DNA of 64,000 nt from Argopecten irradians. Its lineage: Eukaryota > Mollusca > Bivalvia > Pectinida > Pectinidae. The notes under the pieces were generated by a model. It did no database searches. It was not told the DNA's origin and was given only the letters and a program-made list of their open reading frames with translations. The stretch is taken from contig NC_091144.1 in assembly GCF_041381155.1 (NCBI RefSeq), positions 5,861,501 through 5,925,500 on the forward strand, read 5' to 3'. The translations under genes were made by a program, and so were the position numbers. This document shows positions 11,501-21,689 of this stretch, piece after piece (the first letter of the stretch is position 1; each line of letters opens with the position of its first letter).

Positions 11501-14500
11501 TATCAAAGTTTGTGTGTGACAGTCATTTGGTAGATCTGTGGGAACACTTTATCAAAGTTTGTGTGTGACAGCCATTTGGTAGATCTGTGCGAACACTTTA
11601 TCAAAGTTTGTGTGTGACAGCCATTTGGTAGATCTGTGCGAGCACTTTATCAAAGTTTGTGTGTGACAGCCATTTGGTAGATCAAAGTTTGTGTGTGACA
11701 GCCATTTGGTAGATCTGTGTGAACACTTTATCAAAGTTTGTGTGTGACAGTCATTTGGTAGATCTAAGTTTGTGTGTGACAGTCATTTGGTAGATCTAAG
11801 TTTGTGTGTGACAGTCATTTGGTAGATCTGTGGGAACACTTTATCAAAGTTTGTGTGTGACAGCCATTTGGTAGATCTGTGCGAGCACTTTATCAAAGTT
11901 TGTGTGTGACAGCCATTTGGTAGATCAAAGTTTGTGTGTGACAGCCATTTGGTAGATCTGTGTGAACACTTTATCAAAGTTTGTGTGTGACAGCCATTTG
12001 GTAGATCTGTGGGAACACTTTATCAAAGTTTGTGTGTGACAGTCATTTGGTAGATCTAAGTTTGTGTGTGACAGTCATTTGGTAGATCTGTGGGAACACT
12101 TATCAAAGTTTGTGTGACAGCCATTTAGTAGATCTGTGGGAACACTTATCAAAGTTTGTGTGAGACAGTCATTTGGTAGATCTAAGTTTGTGTGTGACAG
12201 TCATTTGGTAGATCTGTGGGAACACTTATCAAAGTTTGTGTGACAGCCATTTGGTAGATCTGTGGGAACACTTTATCAAAGTTTGTGTGTGACAGCCATT
12301 TTGTAGTTCTGGTGGAATACTTTATAAAAGTTTGTGAGACAGCCATTTGGTAGATCTGTGTGAACACTTTATCAAAGTTTGTGTGTGACAGCCATTTTGT
12401 AGTTCTGGTGGAATACTTTATAAAAGTTTGTGTGTGACAGCCATTTGGTAGATCTGTGTGAACACTTTATCAAAGTTTGTGTGTGACAGCCATTTTGTAG
12501 TTCTGGTGGAATACTTTATAAAAGTTTGTGTGACAGCCATTTGGTAGGTCTGTGTGAACACTTTATCAAAGTTTGTGTGTGACAGCCATTTTGTAGTTCT
12601 GGTGGAATACTTTATAAAAGTTTGTGAGACAGCCATTTGGTAGATCTGTGTGAACACTTATAAAAGTTTGTGAGACAGCCATTTGGTAGTTCTGGTGGAA
12701 TACTTTATAAAAGTTTGTGTGACAGCCATTTGGTAGATCTGTGGGAATACTTTATAAAAGTTTGTGAGACAGCCATTTAGTAGATCTGTGCTACAATCAT
12801 TACACGTTGATATTATGTATGTTACAGAGATTGTAAAGAGTGTAGAATGTTAACAGCTGGGAATTATGATAAGACACAAAGTTTTGTGGTCAACTCAGGC
12901 AAGGTAAGAACAACTTGTTTATATTCCATGTTTTAGTGTAGTTCATCTTCCACATGAGGATGTTATTGATCTTTTGGTAACCTTGATCTTGTAGTAACCT
13001 TGGCATTAATTTGATGCTAACATTATGATGACCCTGCCCTTGAGGTGACTTTTGCCTTGAACTGTGGTGAACTTTTAACCTTGTGGAAAGCTATACATTG
13101 TTAATAACCTTGACATGTTTGACATATGACCTGTTATGGTGTTTCAGGTGGAGTTGGCTACCTTCATTTCCTCCAGACACAACATGGGTATGACGTTTGC
13201 GAGGGATTTGTGGAACGAAATTAAAAAATGTGCCAAGGTAGGCAAACCCCAGCTTAAATACGTGTAATAATGAGGTAATGCCGGAATGAGAGCTAGCATG
13301 TCCTCAACTCTAGTACGGGACCTAGTGATATCAGTCCTGATAATGATTTACTCTCAGTCCATCCGTCCAGGCTGTAACTCCAAACCTTATCAATTATAAG
13401 TAACTACATCATGTTTACAGGAATTCTGTGACTTTGATGACCTAATTAAGAAACTATGTCATGTTTACATTAATTTTGTGACTTTGATGACCTAATTCAG
13501 TAACTATGTAGTGTTTACAGGAATTCTGTGACTTTGATGACCTAATTAATTAACTATGTCATGTTTACAGGAATTCTGTGATTTTGATGACCTAATTAAG
13601 TAACGATGTCATGTTTACATTAATTCTGTGACTTTGATGACCTAATGAAGTAACTATGTCATGTTTACAGGAATTCTGTGACTGATGACCTAATTAAGTA
13701 ACTATGTCATGTTTACAGGAATTCTGTGACTTTGCAGACCTAATTAAGAAACTATGTTGTGTTTACAGGAATTCTGTGAATTTGATGACCTAATTAAGTA
13801 ACAATGTTATGTTTACATTAATTTTGTGACTTTGATGACCTAATTAAGTAACTATGTCATGTTTACAGGAATTCTGTGACTTTGATGACCTAATTAAGAA
13901 ACTATGTCATGTTTACAGGAATTCTGTGACTTTGATGACCTAATTAAGTAACAATGTCATGTTTACAGGAATTCTGTGACTTTGATGACCTAATTAATTA
14001 ACTATGTCAAGTTTACAGGAATTCTGTGACTTTGATGACCTAATTAATTAACTATGTCATGTTTACAGGAATTCTGTGATTTTGATGACCTAATTAAGTA
14101 ACGATGTCATGTTTACATTAATTCTGTGACTTTGATGACCTAATGAAGTAACTATGTCATGTTTACAGATATTCTGTGACTTTGATGACCTAATTAATTA
14201 ACTATGTCATGTTTACAGGAATTCTGTGACTTTGATGACTATAACTGGGACTGGACACTTCAACATTTAAGTATGAAGTGTATCGCCAACAAGGTACAGG
14301 TGATGAAGATGAAGGCTACGCGAGTTTTTCACATGGGCGATTGGTAAGTCTTGTTCATTTTAGTGTTTGAAACCTGTTTTCTGTGCTGTATCTTCTTTGT
14401 GTAAACCCTCCTCTCTGTAGATGTTTCTGGTAAGGTAGCCACCAGCTAAGAGCTGCTACATATTGTACATGTTGCTTAGTGATATGAGGTGTAATGAGGT

Positions 14501-17436
14501 AGCCACCAGCTGCAACCTCTTATATGTTATTGTGTGACATAGGTACTAACTGCTGCTTCTTGCGTTGGTACAATTAGGTACTAAAAGAGAAGTTCTAGTC
14601 TTGAGTGTTCAGAGATGATTTCAACTTGAGGTCAATGTTCAAAAATTGTTTTAGAAATTTTAGATCTGTTGCTTGAATAGTTTGAATAGATGGACTTGAT
14701 TGATGAAACAATGTTTGTCAGAGAAGGAAAAAGACCTAACAGACATGATTTAAAATGGATCGAAGGGTAGTTTTGTTCAGAGTGGAACTGGAATTCAAAC
14801 CGTATTATTGATGGAGTCTGAGCTGACTTGGTGTGATTTGATACTCCAGGTCTAGTGATCAGACTATAGCTAGCTTGTCTGCCCTTTCTGTAGATACGTG
14901 TATAACCCTGTTGCTGGGTGCTCTAACAGCCGGTATGAATTATAGAGGACCTCTTATAGCCCTGGTGGTCATTGATTGTTTCTGTATAACAGTGTTACTG
15001 GTCGGGACAGCTGTGGTAGAAATATACCAATACAAATTAACAGGTGATCATTAAAATGTAATTGATGTGCCTTAATAAAAAAGTCAGGATAATGTTGTTA
15101 TAATAAATATTGGCTTCATGTGGCGGGATATAATCGGGAAGATTGGAATTTCATACAGATGATGATGGAGATAGTAAATATTGGCTTTATGTGCCGGGAT
15201 ATAATCGGGAGGATTGGAATTTGATAGAGATGATGATGGAGATATAGTCATTATTGACTTTATGTGCCTGGTGAGGACAGTTGTACATAGTTATTGTAAT
15301 TATTGACTTTATGTGCCTGGTGAGGACAGTTGTACATAGTTATTGTAATTATTGACTTTATGTGCCTGGTGAGGACAGTTGTACATAGTTATTGTAATTA
15401 TTGACTTTGTGTGCCTGGTGAGGACAGTTGTACATAGTTATTGTAATTATTGATTTTGTTAAGATCATTATACTGATGCTTGGTTATCATGCAGCTATCA
15501 TAGGTTCAGAATAAAACAGAGATTTGCTTGTTCTACATTTTAACTTCAAATAGTGATTATCAAAGTTTTCTAGAAATTTGTGTTGCTGATATTATTATTA
15601 GGACATGTGTCATCCTAAAAGTTTTTAGTTTTAGAGAAATGTCCTCCATACACATTCATTGATGATATAAAGATATCCTAGATTTTGTTCTCAGTTTTTA
15701 GTTTTAGAGAAATATCCTCCATTCACATTCATTGATGATATAAAGATATCCTAGATTTTGTTCTCCGTCACTGATGTACCGTATACTGATCGTGTCTATA
15801 TGTTACCTGTACATTAAACTTTGGTCCTGATTTCCATAGACACATTGATGGGGATCGTTAGTGTGTTACATCATTGTGATGGCAGTTGTGTTAATAGGAT
15901 ATCTTAGTGCTGTAGTGTATGATATATCATCAAGTCCTGAATAGGAGATTGCTCTGTCTGACACATTTGGCTTTGGTGAAGTTAAGTCACGCGTCAGTAA
16001 GTTAATGATAATCGATCATGGCTGAATTGTTGTCGTGATGTCTACTAATGCAACCTGAGAGCAGTCATCCATGAGAAAGTTAAACGTGAAATATTCTATG
16101 TTTGTATACTACTGTTTGTTTAGTATGGTTTCATATTTTATCCCATCATTACAAAATGGTGAGTTAGACTGAACAACACCAATCATTTTGTGTTTTAGTG
16201 GGGTTATTTTTCTGTAACCATAAAGGACTAAGACAGCAAATGCTTCTAATGCTGCATGTAATTAAAATATAAACATTTCTGACCCATGATGGAAATCACA
16301 CAAATGAAATGTGTATTTTGTCTTGTTTGTTTAGCTGTTACACACCAAGTATTGGAGAACAGTTGACAGTCATCCATTGTTGAAGTCACATTCTTTGTCT
16401 GACCATTTTCTCAAAAACTGTGTCGGATCACCAAGAAATTTTGTGAGGTCATTTCTGGTGACCTGCAAATGTGTTGACCTGTTTAATTTTATCCGACAAG
16501 TATCCAAGATGGCCACCACAGCCTTTTTATTGTTCAAAATTGAACTGCTTATAGATATTACTCGTACAATTTGCCCGGAATCGCTGTCAATATGCAGTTT
16601 AAATCAAATTCTAAATCTCTAAAGCGAAAAATACCATATTATGAGGGGGAAAAAAATCAAAATTTCTTACTGTTCTTTTCTACCATAATGTTCTTGGAGT
16701 TCAGCAGGGATCCATTTTAGGTCCACTTTTATTTTGTTATATTGTTCTGATATAAATGATATTGTTTCCATTGATATTACACTATAGAAAATGAATGATC
16801 CTTACTAGATGATCCTGTTTACAGCTTCCATTTTGAAAATAAAACACAATTTTTTTAATCAAGATGGCGGTCACAGCATGCAATTGGTCAAAATTGAACA
16901 AAAAGGAACATGATTGAGAATACAAATCTAATACAATTATAGACATTACTGTGCCTAACATATTATTTTTAAAAGATGATGTGACTTTTCGAAAATCATT
17001 TTTCTTCTGTGAAATAAAATTTATTTACCGGTAAAACAATGTCACATCATCATTTAGGGGAGGTCACTCTTGTCAAATTAGGCTCTGTGCAGATTTGGGG
17101 AACATTATGTGACTGCACCCGTCACAATTAAATCTTGTTTTAATTTCTTTTTTGCTTTTATTTTCCAGTGGAGTACACCACAAAGGAAAGAAATGTGAAC
17201 CACTTGTGAAGCAGAAACAGATTGACAAAATCCTACAAGATAACCATCAGCATCTAAATCCAAATGTGATGAAGGTTGCGGGCACATCAAAGGTCAAAAT
17301 CCGCGACCCTAAACCAAATGGAGGCTGGGGTGATATACGCGACAAAAAACTTTGTCACAGCTTTGTGTCAGAGGAAGATAATCGAAAGATGCAACAATTC
17401 ATGAAATCAAATGATATATCTATACTTACTCGATAG
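5025..17436 (+). CDS. MGAT2: Alpha-1,6-mannosyl-glycoprotein 2-beta-N-acetylglucosaminyltransferase (GnT-II), 8 coding exons
   Basis: GnT-II adds GlcNAc in beta-1,2 linkage to the alpha-1,6-mannose arm in the Golgi, the step that commits N-glycans to the complex type. I join exons 5025-5579, 8912-9009, 9347-9446, 10977-11107, 12828-12903, 13148-13237, 14219-14343 and 17169-17436. This gives 1443 nt or 480 aa (human about 447), with all phases consistent. The product is a type II membrane protein: a short basic N-terminus, a hydrophobic anchor at about residues 9-29, then stem and catalytic domain. Family landmarks in order are YGHYREPKYCQTKHHW, the metal-binding-type EED in LLLEEDYYVAPD (about residues 273-275), RHNMGM, DDYNWDWTLQHL (about 356-367), GDCGVHHKGKKC and NGGWGDIRD near the C-terminus. 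The start is ATG 5025; an upstream GTG in the same frame is not used because the next ATG gives the normal basic-then-hydrophobic N-terminus. Vertebrate MGAT2 is a single coding exon, so this gene's eight exons are notable. It converges on SRP72. Confidence 0.95.
5789..5900. repeat. Perfect 52-bp-arm hairpin with 8-nt loop
   Basis: The left arm 5789-5840 and right arm 5849-5900 are exact reverse complements, with loop AGCAAGTA. The core includes GAGCGCTTTCGCCCCATTCA. (AT)n tracts flank both sides (about 5766-5790 and 5937-5956). It is compatible with a young foldback or MITE inserted into an AT tract. No coding capacity. Confidence 0.93.
7544..8165. repeat. Minisatellite, 69-bp unit, about 9 copies
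   Basis: Units read GATTGTAGACGATAAATAAT, then AAAACTACTCTACAGC, then TATATATATAAGGTACAAAA and GATTTCACTACAA. The unit is divisible by three and lacks stops in one minus frame, so it produces long spurious open frames. Some units have lost the TCTAC block. Confidence 0.95.
8912..9009 (+). CDS. MGAT2: MGAT2 coding exon 2
   Basis: Acceptor TTTTTTCAG at 8911 and donor GA|GTGAGT at 9010. It encodes VMQIYFPITLQLHPKEFPG and then QHPNDCPRD, matching the family's ...FPxSIQLYPNEFPG..DCPRD segment. It ends in phase 2. Confidence 0.93.
9347..9446 (+). CDS. MGAT2: MGAT2 coding exon 3
   Basis: Acceptor TTTTTTAG at 9346 and donor AAG|GTAACG. It encodes ALKKKCNNAAFPDKYGHYRE and then PKYCQTKHHWLWK, the conserved GHYREAKF.QTKHHWWWK block of GnT-II. 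It ends in phase 0. Confidence 0.95.
9460..9715. repeat. Minisatellite, about 48-bp unit, 5 copies, in MGAT2 intron 3
   Basis: Units contain ACAGATTTCATGGTTAGAAA followed by ACATACCCAGGGGCAGCTGT. The array starts about 15 bp after the exon 3 donor but does not include exon sequence. It yields spurious open frames on both strands. Confidence 0.9.
9926..10090. mobile_element. Short palindromic MITE, copy 1
   Basis: Both ends carry related inverted sequences: left GCATATAACAGAGTTATCTG, and right, reverse-complemented, GCATATTACAGAGTTAGCTC. These are followed inward by ...GGTAGGT and ...GAGTAGGT. The interior contains GACGTCA and AATAATGACGTAAC. A clearly related copy lies at about 49460-49635, so this is an interspersed family rather than a local palindrome. 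Confidence 0.75.
10977..11107 (+). CDS. MGAT2: MGAT2 coding exon 4 (metal-binding EED)
   Basis: Acceptor TTTTGACAG at 10976 and donor AG|GTCAGT at 11108. It encodes LDRVFDKLDVMKNYTGHVLL and then LEEDYYVAPDIITVIQ. The EED (codons 11040-11048) matches the acidic metal/UDP-GlcNAc motif of the family (LFLEEDHYLAPD in vertebrates). It ends in phase 2. Confidence 0.95.
11165..12790. repeat. Minisatellite, about 49-bp unit, about 33 copies, in MGAT2 intron 4
   Basis: Units are TTTATCAAAGTTTGTGTGTG, ACAGCCATTTGGTAGATCTG, TGTGAACAC. Shorter 29-30-bp variants lacking the TGTG...TTTATC part appear around 11680-11810 and 12050. A second variant with TTTGTAGTTCTGGTGGAATA dominates after 12290 and alternates with the first. 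It fills nearly the whole intron. Confidence 0.95.
12828..12903 (+). CDS. MGAT2: MGAT2 coding exon 5
   Basis: Acceptor TATGTTACAG at 12827 and donor AAG|GTAAGA. It encodes RDCKECRMLTAGNYDKTQSF and then VVNSGK, aligned to the family's CPECDVLSLGTY..S segment. It completes a split Arg codon and ends in phase 0. Confidence 0.9.
13148..13237 (+). CDS. MGAT2: MGAT2 coding exon 6
   Basis: Acceptor TGTTTCAG at 13147 and donor AAG|GTAGGC. It encodes VELATFISSRHNMGMTFARD and then LWNEIKKCAK, the EHNMGLALTRNAYQKLIEC segment of the family. Thirty codons, phase 0 at both ends. Confidence 0.93.
13413..14210 (+). repeat. 50-bp minisatellite made of exon 7 acceptor copies
   Basis: Sixteen units precede MGAT2 exon 7. 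Each reads GTTTACAGGAATTCTGTGAC, TTTGATGACC, then TAATTAAGTAACTATGTCAT. The first 28-29 bases equal the real acceptor and the first 21 bases of exon 7 (EFCDFDD). Twelve units keep TTTACAG; four (13463, 13613, 13811, 14111) have TTTACAT and so lost the AG. The real junction at 14211-14218 is the seventeenth copy. Translating a decoy gives EFCDFDDLIK and then usually a stop. Confidence 0.95.
14219..14343 (+). CDS. MGAT2: MGAT2 coding exon 7 (DDYNWDW motif)
   Basis: It encodes EFCDFDDYNWDWTLQHLSMK, then CIANKVQVMKMKATRVFHMG and D. The DDYNWDWTLQ motif is near identical in all GnT-II proteins and includes the catalytic acidic residue region. The donor is TG|GTAAGT (phase 2). Its acceptor is the last copy of the intron 6 array; only this copy continues into DYNWDW. 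Confidence 0.96.
14344..17168 (+). other. MGAT2 intron 7
   Basis: No exon is recognised in this 2.8-kb intron. It holds short tandem duplications: about 70 bp twice at 15113-15235, about 49 bp four times at 15250-15460 (ATTGACTTTATGTGCCTGGT), and about 80 bp twice at 15620-15770 (AAAGATATCCTAGATTTTGT). Confidence 0.8.
15113..15465. repeat. Two short tandem repeats in MGAT2 intron 7
   Basis: The first has two copies of a roughly 70-bp unit with GGGATATAATCGGGA. The second has four copies of a 49-bp unit, ATTGACTTTATGTGCCTGGT followed by GAGGACAGTTGTACATAGTT. Confidence 0.88.
17169..17436 (+). CDS. MGAT2: MGAT2 coding exon 8 (C-terminus)
   Basis: Acceptor TATTTTCCAG at 17168; stop TAG at 17434-17436. 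It encodes CGVHHKGKKCEP, a divergent linker, then DPKPNGGWGDIRDKKLCHSF, matching the family C-terminus (RKNGGWGDIRDHELCKSY). A short extra tail of about 20 residues follows. Confidence 0.95.
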
Positions 17437-18500
17437 CTTATCATTATGACTTCAATGATATATATTTTTCTACTGTGTTCATACCATGGATTAGATATCA
17501 CTAAATTTGTCTTGTTGCAAAAATGTTATGAATGACTGGTCTTTTTACCTCAGGGCGAAATGTCATGTGTAATGGGTGAGAGTTGGGGAAGACATAGGGA
17601 TAATGTCAGTGGTAGTCTACTTTAGTGGAGATTTCAAAACTTTTATCAGTGATATTCACACTGTGACAGTTTTGAACAGATTTCATGGACAAATTTTAGA
17701 ATGTGAAAATTGAAATATTTTCTGGGATCAAGCAAGTCAGAAATAATTAACCAAAAAATGATGTTTCCAGAGCAACAGAATCTGCTTCTAAGGCTGTATA
17801 GAAATACAAGTGATAATTCATGATGCTGGACGAAGCTTGTTAAATTCTACAAGTGATAATGACTCTGAGTAATGTACTGAACTTATGTCTACAAGTATAT
17901 ATATAGCGACTCACCATTCTGGACATATTCCTAAAAGTGATAATTTCTCAAAATCTGTGTACAGTTGTTGCAATTTCTGGCACCACAGCTATTGCTACAT
18001 TGAGTGATATTTTATTAGTTTACTTTGTGTGAGAGAATAATTCATCTTGTTTAAGCAGATTTAATTGTACAATAATCATCTGTATTATAGAATATTATTA
18101 AATGATAGACATACAACTAGACCCCATATTATAAATTGTTCAAACAAGACATACAACTAGACCCCATATTATAAATTGTTCAAACAAGACATACAACTAG
18201 CTAGACCCCATATCATTAATAGTTAAGTACCAATTCCACTTTATATGCCAGATTTTATGAAGGAAATCAATCCACTGTCAATCCCGTTATCATGTTCATG
18301 TATAAGTGTTTTATATTCTGTAAAAGGAAGGCTTTAACTTTACAACTTCATTTTAATATTTAATGAAAGTTACATTCAAATTTCATTATGAGAAAGAAAA
18401 GAGTTAAGCTTTAGATTCATTTTGCTTAACACTAGTTCATTTCAAATCTAATTTAATATAAATGTATGACTGCATGCATATTGTAGAAGTAAGATATATA
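17437..18500. other. MGAT2 3' flank, probable 3' UTR
   Basis: No open frame of interest. It includes a 2.3-copy repeat of about 40 bp at 18112-18205 (GACATACAACTAGACCCCAT). I could not place a polyadenylation site with confidence; an AATAAA-like string lies beyond the hairpin near 18680. Confidence 0.45.
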
Positions 18501-18502
18501 GT

Positions 18503-18651
18503 GATTGAATGTATTTTTCTAATTTTCATAGCGGCTATGAATAGCAGAAGCTATCTTAATATTCCATAGAGCGTGTTAGCGCTCCTCAGAAGATATGTAG
18601 ATAGCTTCTGCTATTCATAGCCGCTATGAAAATTAGAAAAATACCTTCAAT
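18503..18651. mobile_element. Foldback/MITE-like hairpin with 46-bp perfect arms
   Basis: Arms 18511-18556 and 18599-18644 are exact inverted repeats containing TTTTCATAGCGGCTATGAAT and AGCAGAAGCTATCT. One further mismatch lets them extend outward by about 7 bp (GATTGAA). The 42-nt centre includes GAGCGTGTTAGCGCTCCTC. No coding capacity. Confidence 0.9.
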
Positions 18652-19149
18652 CCATGTATTAACATTAGAATAATTTATTAAAATAAAAATTATCGAAAGG
18701 TTATTATATTATATCTAAAATTATGACACGCATATACGACGAGAAACAAGATTAATGGAACAGCTGAATGACAAAGTCGTTCAACAACGTCGCGTTTTCA
18801 AGCTTCTGCCTTCCGGTCGACCTTCTTTTGCAAATGACAAAGGATAAACAAGCAATATATTTAAAATAAGATTTGATTGACTTATTACTGTAAACCTTAG
18901 TTAATTCTATCTCAAGAAACAACACATTAAAGTTTATACATTAAAATATTGTGGAGGACTATTTCAACAACGTTACATGTCAAACAATAATGTTTGAAAT
19001 CAGCTGATCGATGCACGAGAATCATTGTTTTCATAGTGTTTTCATAGGCAAATGTTTGTTTTCGTCAGTTGGTTGACTCATATTGTGACGAAACACTCAA
19101 AATGTGAATATAACTTGATAAACGACTAACTTTAATAAGGTAATATGTA

Positions 19150-19965
19150 CATTGATGACTAACTTACTATGAACATTATTGACGACTAACCTAATATGTA
19201 CATTATTGACGACTAACCTAATATGTACATTATTGACGACTCACCTGATATGTACATTATTGACGACTAACCTAATATGTACATTATTGACTACTAACGT
19301 AATATGTACATTATTGACGACTCACCTGATATGTACATTATTGACGACTAACCTAATATGTACATTATTGACGACTAACCTAATATGTACATTATTGACT
19401 ACTAACGTAATATGTACATTATTGACGACTAACCTAATATGTACATTATTGACGACTAACCTGATATGTACATTATTGACGACTAACCTGATATGTACAT
19501 TATTGACGACTAACCTAATATGTACATTATTGACGACTAACCTAATATGTACATTATTGACGACTCACCTGATATGTACATTATTGACGACTAACCTAAT
19601 ATGTACATTATTGACGACTAACCTGATATGTACATTATTGACGACTAACCTAATATGTACATTATTGACGACTAACCTAATATGTACATTATTGACGGCT
19701 TACCAAATATGTACATTATTAACTACTATCCTAATATGTACATTATTGACGGCTTACCAAATATGTACATTATTGACGACTAACCTAATATGTACATTAT
19801 TGACGACTAACCTAATATGTACATTATTGACGACTAACCTAATATGTACATTATTGACGACTAACCTAATATGTACATTATTGACGACTAACCTAATATG
19901 TACATTATTGACGACTAACCTAATATGTACATTATTAACTACTAACCAAATATGTACATTGATGA
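19150..19965. repeat. 27-bp minisatellite, about 30 copies
   Basis: The unit is GACGACTAACCTAATATGTA followed by CATTATT. Its length is divisible by three and stop-free, so it creates a 283-codon open frame repeating TTNLICTLL. That frame is a repeat artefact, not a gene. Confidence 0.96.
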
Positions 19966-20024
19966 TGAGTTGTGATATACCTGGTGACTATACCAGTATT
20001 TATATTATGTATATGATAAACCTT

Positions 20025-20245
20025 AGGTAATTTAATTGTTCTGTGTTAACCTTAGGTAATTTAATTGATTTGTGTAAACCTTAGGTAATTTAATTGTTCT
20101 GTGTAAACCTTAGGTAATTTAATTGTTCTGTGTAACACTTTGCTAATTTAATTGTTCTGTGTAAACCTTAGCTAATTTAATTGTTCTGAGTAAAACTTTG
20201 CTAATTTAATTGTTCTGTGTAAACCTTAGCTAATTTAATTGTATA
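20025..20245. repeat. 29-bp minisatellite, about 7 copies
   Basis: The unit is GTGTAAACCTTAGGTAATTT followed by AATTGTTCT, with a variant ACTTTGCTAATTT. Confidence 0.92.
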
Positions 20246-20364
20246 TGTGTAGCGTGGAAAGATTGTAATGTGATAACACTGCTGTGTACAGGAGGTTGTA
20301 TGTAGAATATGAGATAATTAGAGTAAACAGTTCTAGACAAAGTGCTATAGTAAGTCAAAGTAAG

Positions 20365-20960
20365 TTTTTCTTCAGGCCTGGTAAGCTTCAGGTCATGACA
20401 AGCTTTAGACTACGGTAAACTTGAGGCTAGGTAAGCTTCTGGTCATGACAAGCTTTAGACTATGGTAAACTTGAGGCTAGGTAAGCTTCTGGTCATGACA
20501 AGCTTTAGACTATGGTAAACTTGAGGCCTGGTAAGATTCAGGCCATGACAAGCTTTAGACTAGGGTAAACTGGAGGCCAGGTAAGCTTCTGATCATGACA
20601 AGCTTTAGACTACGGTAAACTTGAGGCCAGGTAAGCTTCAGGCCATGACAAGCTTTAGACTATGGAAAACTTGAGGCCAGGTAAGCTTCAGGCCATGAAA
20701 AGCTTTAGACTTTGGTAAACTTGGGACCAGGTATTTTAATTATAAGCTCATGGCCATAGCAAGATTGTCAAGCCTCAGGTAAATATCATGGCAAGCCTTT
20801 GGCCATGGGAAGCTGTAAACATTATAAGCCTTATGCAGTTGCAAGCCTTCAATGATCGAGAACCTTTGTCTTTGACACTGTGGTAAGCCTGAAGCCAGGT
20901 AAGCTCATGCCCATGACATATCAAGCCTTCAGCCTAGACAATCCTTTGATAAAATAGTAC
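20365..20960. repeat. 50-bp minisatellite, about 7 copies with a decayed tail
   Basis: Units read GGTAAGCTTCTGGTCATGAC followed by AAGCTTTAGACTATGGTAAA and CTTGAGGCTA. After about 20745 the units lose register but still contain AAGCCT-type motifs up to about 20960. Confidence 0.9.
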
Positions 20961-21689
20961 TATAAGAAATGTTAGCTATCCAAGTTAGGCATTGTTGTAG
21001 CTAGCTTCGGGCCAAGGCAAATTTCCCATAAGCCAATCAGTCGAAAGTCCAGAGGGGATTTTCACAGAATAATAATCTGGAGTTATGTAATATGTTTTAT
21101 TTATTATGTGAGAGCGTAGAAATTCTTGTCTAAAAGCCAATGGCTGTACAGTGTATATCATGTTGGGTGACCGTAGAATTAGGTTTAATTATATATGCCC
21201 TTGAAGTTAAATTGAAAATATTTTTTATGTTTTAGGTCCAAATCATGAAATTTTGAATTTTAGAAGTCAAACTTAGGTTTTTTTGAGCAAGGTTTGGGTG
21301 ATTTATCCTGAATTTTGGGCTGTATTAGTTGTGGCTATGAATCTCGTTAACAGACATACATTTAGTTGATAATGAATGTCATGAGTATTTAATACAGTAA
21401 CTAAGATTTTGTGTTTGAGATTGATTTTAAGTAGACGATAGAGTGTGATTGGACCCTATAGATGAGGTATGAGAGAAGGGTATACTTGATGTGTTTCACT
21501 TGTGTCTGGGGACATTTAGATATTTCTACTTTCCAAGTAGACAGGCAATCTGTACTGGGGTATATAATGTTTATCCTGTATCTAGTTTTAATTATTTTAA
21601 CATTGATATGACGACTTTGCCTATTTTGTTGTTTTAAGATGATGTGATGTATGTCTGAAGAAAACCAGCACCAAAACTATGTTAAGATT
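20961..21689. other. Gene-free intergenic stretch
   Basis: AT-rich, with no recognisable exon, element or repeat between two arrays. Confidence 0.5.

Noticed and set aside
11165..12790. MGAT2 intron 4 array as a splice-anchored array
   Set aside because: It starts about 57 bp after the exon 4 donor and ends about 37 bp before the exon 5 acceptor; units share no exon sequence.
19179..20030. 283-codon open frame repeating TTNLICTLL
   Set aside because: It is the translation of a 27-bp minisatellite whose unit is divisible by three; no splice sites, no family, no codon-usage signal.
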